Assembly: GCA_036477795.1 (NCBI GenBank)
Contig: JAZGDL010000316.1
Span: forward strand, 1-8,244
From: JAZGDL01 sp036477795
GTDB lineage: Bacteria; Planctomycetota; Phycisphaerae; UBA1845
DNA: 8,244 nt
Direction: 5' to 3'
Shown: positions 5,724-8,244 of the stretch, piece after piece
Numbering within the stretch: position 1 is the first letter of the stretch
Layout of the letters: each line of letters starts with the position of its first letter
Notes under the pieces: generated by a model
Databases searched by the model: none
The model's input: the letters and a program-made list of their open reading frames with translations, nothing else
Told to the model about the DNA's origin: nothing
Translations under genes and position numbers: made by a program

Positions 5724-5925
5724 CCGGTGGCCCCATGCCGCGGGTTTACTGTCATGATCCTGTCCGTGCTTGTCGCGGTGGCGCGTCGTATCGGCTGTGT
5801 GCCGGGGCGACCTGTAAGAAAACCGCACGTTTGGCGGGTAACTCCGTGTGTTATATCGGTTTGACCGTTTCCGCCGGTGTCGGTAGGATGTGGTGTGACT
5901 TGAAGCTGATCCTGCCCAAAACACC
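5724..5925. other. Divergent intergenic region between the glycosyltransferase and nadD
   Basis: This 202-base gap must carry promoters for both directions. The plus-strand nadD promoter is clear (5861-5889). On the minus strand the best -10 is TATAAC (5850-5855), but it has no good -35 partner at the right distance. Confidence 0.5.
5861..5889 (+). promoter_or_regulatory. Sigma70-type promoter of nadD
   Basis: TTGACC (5861-5866) and TAGGAT (5884-5889) are separated by exactly 17 bases, close to the consensus. Transcription would begin near 5896, leaving a leader of about 30 bases before the nadD ATG. Confidence 0.6.
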
Positions 5926-6558
5926 ATGGCGACGCGGATTGCACTTTACGGCGGAAGTTTCAACCCCATTCACATCGGGCATCTGATTACGGCACGTAGC
6001 GTGTTGGAGGCCATTCCGCTGGACCGGGTGATTTTCCTGCCTTCGTCCAACCCGCCGCACAAGCAGGAGCAGGCGTTGCTGGATCCGGTCCATCGGGCCC
6101 AGATGGTCAAGTTGGCCATCGAGGGCGAGCCGCTCTTTACGTTCAGTGACCAGGATCTGACAAAGACGGGGCCGACCTATACGGTCGAGACGGTGGCCCA
6201 CTTTGCCGAGGCTCTGGGGCATGATGTTGAATTGCACTGGATTATCGGCGCGGATTCGCTGTTGGAGTTGACGACCTGGTATCGGGTAAAGACACTGGTG
6301 GACAGTTGCCGGATAGTGACCGCGGCCCGGCCGGGATGGGACGCCTCGGCGATGGACGAGCTGCGCTCTGAGTTGAGCGATGCCCAGATTGAGGCCCTTC
6401 GGGCGTTTGTGCTTCAGACCCCGGGCATCGACGTTTCAGCGACCGATATCCGAAAGCGAATTCGCGCCGGGCGATCCATACGATATCTTGTACCTGATGC
6501 GGTGCGCGCCTACATTGATACGCAGAACCTGTATCGGGACGAAGAGGACGAGTGCTAG
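5926..6558 (+). CDS. nadD: Nicotinate-mononucleotide adenylyltransferase
   Basis: NadD transfers AMP from ATP to nicotinate mononucleotide, forming deamido-NAD in the cytoplasm, a core step of NAD synthesis. The 210-residue length is normal. Visible are the nucleotidyltransferase signature YGGSFNPIHIGHL (8-20, with the HxGH motif H16-I-G-H19), PSSNPPHK (39-46), TYTVET (84-89), WIIGADSLLEL (105-115) with W118, and the second ATP-binding motif SATDIRKRI (171-179, the family's SSTxIR). The ATG at 5926 places the signature at the usual position; there is no strong ribosome-binding site. A good promoter lies at 5861-5889. The stop TAG (6556-6558) lies in the CTAG at the left tip of the 232-bp palindromic element, and the acidic end RDEEDEC may have been shortened or changed by its arrival. 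Identification is secure. Confidence 0.96.
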   Translation: MATRIALYGGSFNPIHIGHLITARSVLEAIPLDRVIFLPSSNPPHKQEQALLDPVHRAQMVKLAIEGEPLFTFSDQDLTKTGPTYTVETVAHFAEALGHDVELHWIIGADSLLELTTWYRVKTLVDSCRIVTAARPGWDASAMDELRSELSDAQIEALRAFVLQTPGIDVSATDIRKRIRAGRSIRYLVPDAVRAYIDTQNLYRDEEDEC

Positions 6559-6786
6559 TGCCGTTTTCGGTGGGAGAGTTTCGTGTTCATCCCCCTAGGC
6601 CCGGCCTTCAGGCCGGGTGGGTGAAGCACGAAGTACTCTGCCCTGTCCCCTTCTCCCGCCGCCCTGGGCGGCGGGAGAAGGGGACAGGGAATGAGTGGGA
6701 TGATGCCTTCGTTCACCCGCCGTAAACGGCGGGCCTAGGAGTTGTCTCCATGGTACACGAAACTGTGTGACCGAAAACGGCACTAG
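6555..6786. mobile_element. 232-bp nested palindromic element (MITE-like)
   Basis: The ends are exact 17-base inverted repeats: CTAGTGCCGTTTTCGGT (6555-6571) and its complement (6770-6786). Inside, AGTTTCGTGT (6577-6586) is mirrored at 6756-6765. Next come two inverted hairpins, CCCGGCC-TTCA-GGCCGGG (6600-6617) and CCCGCCG-TAAA-CGGCGGG (6716-6733), each flanked by CCTAGG outside. At the centre is a perfect 23-bp stem, 6641-6663 with 6667-6689, around the loop CTG. It has no coding capacity. The palindromic CTAG at both tips could be a 4-base target duplication or part of the terminal repeat. The whole insert separates nadD from recO and is best explained as a non-autonomous mobile element; which transposase moves it is unknown. 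Confidence 0.75.
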
Positions 6787-6852
6787 CGTGGGCGCCGTGG
6801 CGTTCAGGTCGCCGGCCCGGTGGGGGCCTGCGATTCCATCTCCGGTGGCACC

Positions 6853-7602
6853 ATGCCTTTGATCCGTGATTCAGCGATCGTCCTTAAACGGTTGGAGTTC
6901 TCGGAATCTTCGCAGGTGCTGGTTGTTTTGACACGAGACCACGGCAAGGTCCGCGTGATCGCCAAGGGGATAAGGCGGTCAACCAGACGACGGTTCAGTC
7001 CGGGGATCGACCTTCTGGAGACCGGTGAGATCGTGCTGTCGGTTCGCCGGCCAGGCCAGGAGGCGCTGGCCATAATCTCCGAGTGGAAGCAGCGTCAAGC
7101 GTTCTCGGGCTTACGGGAAGGACTGGATCGGCTGCACGCAGCCCAGTACGCCGGTGATATCGTCGTGGGCCTGACGGAGGAATGGGACCCGCACCCGGCG
7201 GTCTACGATGCGCTGGAGGGTTCGCTGGGCGCGCTTGCTTCGGGGCAGCGGGTATTTGCGGTCTTGGTTGCCCTGCAGCAAGCGCTTCTCACTGAAACCG
7301 GTGTTGGACCACGTCTGGACCGTTGCGTGGGGTGCGGGCAAGCGGTCGTGGACGGTGATATCTATTTCTCTTCGTTCGAGGGCGGCCTGCTGTGTCGGGA
7401 TTGCGAGCCGGCGCGGGTGGAGAAGCGTCTCGTAACCATTTCGCACCAGGGGCTGGTCGCCGGATCGTTTGCAACCGATGCGGACCTTTGCGGCGCCTTC
7501 GATCTTTTCAATTACCACATCTCGCATGTGATGGGACGTCCTCCCGCGGCCCATCAGCACTTGTTGCGGTTAGCGGCGGCGCTGCGCCCCCAAGGTCGCT
7601 GA
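6853..7602 (+). CDS. recO: DNA repair protein RecO
   Basis: RecO binds single-stranded DNA and, with RecR, loads RecA onto SSB-coated gaps in the RecFOR pathway. From ATG 6853 it has 249 residues, the normal length. The N-terminal OB-fold begins MPLIRDSAIVLKRLEFSESS, followed by the conserved LTRDHGKVRVIAKGIRR (26-42). The C-terminal half has a complete zinc-binding set, CVGCG (C158, C161) and LLCRDC (C181, C184), which many RecO proteins keep. A GTG at 6820 in the same frame would add 11 residues, but the family begins at or near ATG 6853. It reads in the same direction as nadD, but the 294-base gap filled by the palindromic element makes co-transcription doubtful; no good promoter is seen just upstream. 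Identification is firm. Confidence 0.93.
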   Translation: MPLIRDSAIVLKRLEFSESSQVLVVLTRDHGKVRVIAKGIRRSTRRRFSPGIDLLETGEIVLSVRRPGQEALAIISEWKQRQAFSGLREGLDRLHAAQYAGDIVVGLTEEWDPHPAVYDALEGSLGALASGQRVFAVLVALQQALLTETGVGPRLDRCVGCGQAVVDGDIYFSSFEGGLLCRDCEPARVEKRLVTISHQGLVAGSFATDADLCGAFDLFNYHISHVMGRPPAAHQHLLRLAAALRPQGR

Positions 7603-7841
7603 ATCGCGCAGCAACTTCGACCCAATCATCACAACCATGCGAGCTGATGCGACGCAAAGTCCTCATGCGTATCGGCGAAGATACCGTCCAGAAATAGCAG
7701 CCGCGGCGGGTCGAGTGCCATGATGTGTCATTAAATCTTGTTTTCCGGTTGACTACTCCCTTCCACGTATTTTACCTTCCACCTGGTCAAGATTACGGTA
7801 AAGGGGGCTTCCCATTCTCGCCTTACAAGAGGATTACGCTC
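7603..7841. other. Intergenic region upstream of the flagellin gene
   Basis: These 239 bases hold no gene that I recognise. A TTGACT (7749-7754) has only poor -10 candidates (TTACCT at 17 bases), and no convincing sigma28 or sigma54 site is apparent, although flagellin genes usually use one of these. The stretch from about 7725 to 7800 is locally AT-rich, as expected of a promoter region. Confidence 0.5.
7827..7833 (+). promoter_or_regulatory. Ribosome-binding site of the flagellin gene
   Basis: AAGAGGA lies 8 bases before the ATG at 7842, one of the best Shine-Dalgarno matches in the window, fitting a highly expressed gene and fixing the start. Confidence 0.7.
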
Positions 7842-8244
7842 ATGGCACTGACAGTAACCAATCTCAACACGCTACAGCTTCTGAACATTCTTAACCGGAC
7901 GCAGTTCCGGCAGTCCAACGCTCTAACCCAGCTCACTACCGGTAAGCGGATCAATACCGGCAAGGACGACCCTGCCGGGTTGATTGCATTGGAATCGTTG
8001 AATACTGAGCTGCGGGCCACCACCCAGGCCATCAACAGCAACCAGCGAACCGACGCCCAGTTGGCTACCGCGGACGCTGCGCTGGTGGAGGTCAGTTCAT
8101 TGTTGTCCGAGATCCAGACGCTGGTGGCGGCGTCGGCCAGCGAAGGATCGCTCTCCGGGGCGGAAATCGCTGCAAACCAGTCCCAGATCGACTCGGCCAT
8201 CGATTCCATCGACCGGATCATCCGCACCACGCAGTTCAACGGGA
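7842..8244 (+). CDS. Flagellin, N-terminal part (runs off right edge)
   Basis: Flagellin is the secreted subunit that polymerises into the flagellar filament. The first 134 codons cover the conserved N-terminal D0/D1 helices: MALTVTNLNTLQLLNILNRT (1-20), LTQLTTGKRINTGKDDPAGL (28-47, the family's SSGLRINSAKDDAAG equivalent), a long helix with NSNQRTDAQLATADAAL (65-81), and the typical ending IDRIIRTTQFNG (123-134). There is no signal peptide, as expected for export by the flagellar type III route. The LNTLQLLNILNRT start and KDDPAGLIALE are, to my knowledge, typical of planctomycete flagellins. The start is set by the AAGAGGA site 8 bases upstream. The variable middle and C-terminal helices lie outside the window. 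It implies a motile or swarmer stage. Confidence 0.95.
   Translation, partial: MALTVTNLNTLQLLNILNRTQFRQSNALTQLTTGKRINTGKDDPAGLIALESLNTELRATTQAINSNQRTDAQLATADAALVEVSSLLSEIQTLVAASASEGSLSGAEIAANQSQIDSAIDSIDRIIRTTQFNG

Noticed and set aside
5001..5864. Plus-strand frame of 287 codons opposite the glycosyltransferase
   Set aside because: It is the high-GC complement of a well-supported GT2 gene and has no recognisable motifs.
7640..7680. GACGCAAAG in the flagellin upstream region, like part of a c-di-GMP-I (GEMM) riboswitch
   Set aside because: Only this short stretch matches; the upstream GCACAGGGCAAACC half of the aptamer and the expected helices are not visible, and it is about 185 bases from the flagellin start.

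Overview
The window looks like a high-GC chromosomal segment from a Planctomycetota bacterium, most likely a Phycisphaerae-type lineage. That is inferred from a planctomycete-style flagellin N-terminus, a PEP-CTERM surface protein, a GDP-fucose pathway beside it, and an unusually dense set of palindromic intergenic repeats. No rRNA, tRNA or CRISPR array was seen.

Layout. At the left edge (1-313, minus) lies most of a RusA-like Holliday-junction resolvase, cut by the window end. From 314 to 1315 there is no intact gene: it holds a 21-bp perfect hairpin, then a 417-bp block that copies the last 75 codons and downstream flank of the fcl gene found 1.6 kb away. A small exported PEP-CTERM protein (1316-1900, plus) sits between the two copies of this block. 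The minus-strand genes from 5723 down to 2383 form a surface-polysaccharide cluster in the order glycosyltransferase, gmd, fcl. Gmd and Fcl together turn GDP-mannose into GDP-L-fucose, and gmd and fcl overlap by 8 bases.

On the plus strand, reading away from the glycosyltransferase, come nadD (NAD biosynthesis) behind a good sigma70-type promoter, recO (recombinational repair), and the start of a flagellin gene that leaves the window on the right. A 232-bp nested palindromic element separates nadD from recO.

The most striking aspect is the repeats. At least five palindromic families are visible. Several sit exactly on gene 3' ends, and in three cases the repeat itself contains the stop codon (glycosyltransferase TAG, nadD TAG, truncated fcl copy TAA). 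A fourth copy of this kind codes for an extra tail on Gmd. The paired hairpins at 610-712 carry compensating base changes, which points to selection on the folded form. I see no clearly new multi-gene enzyme system here. The candidates for something undescribed are the repeat families and the duplication that brackets the PEP-CTERM gene.
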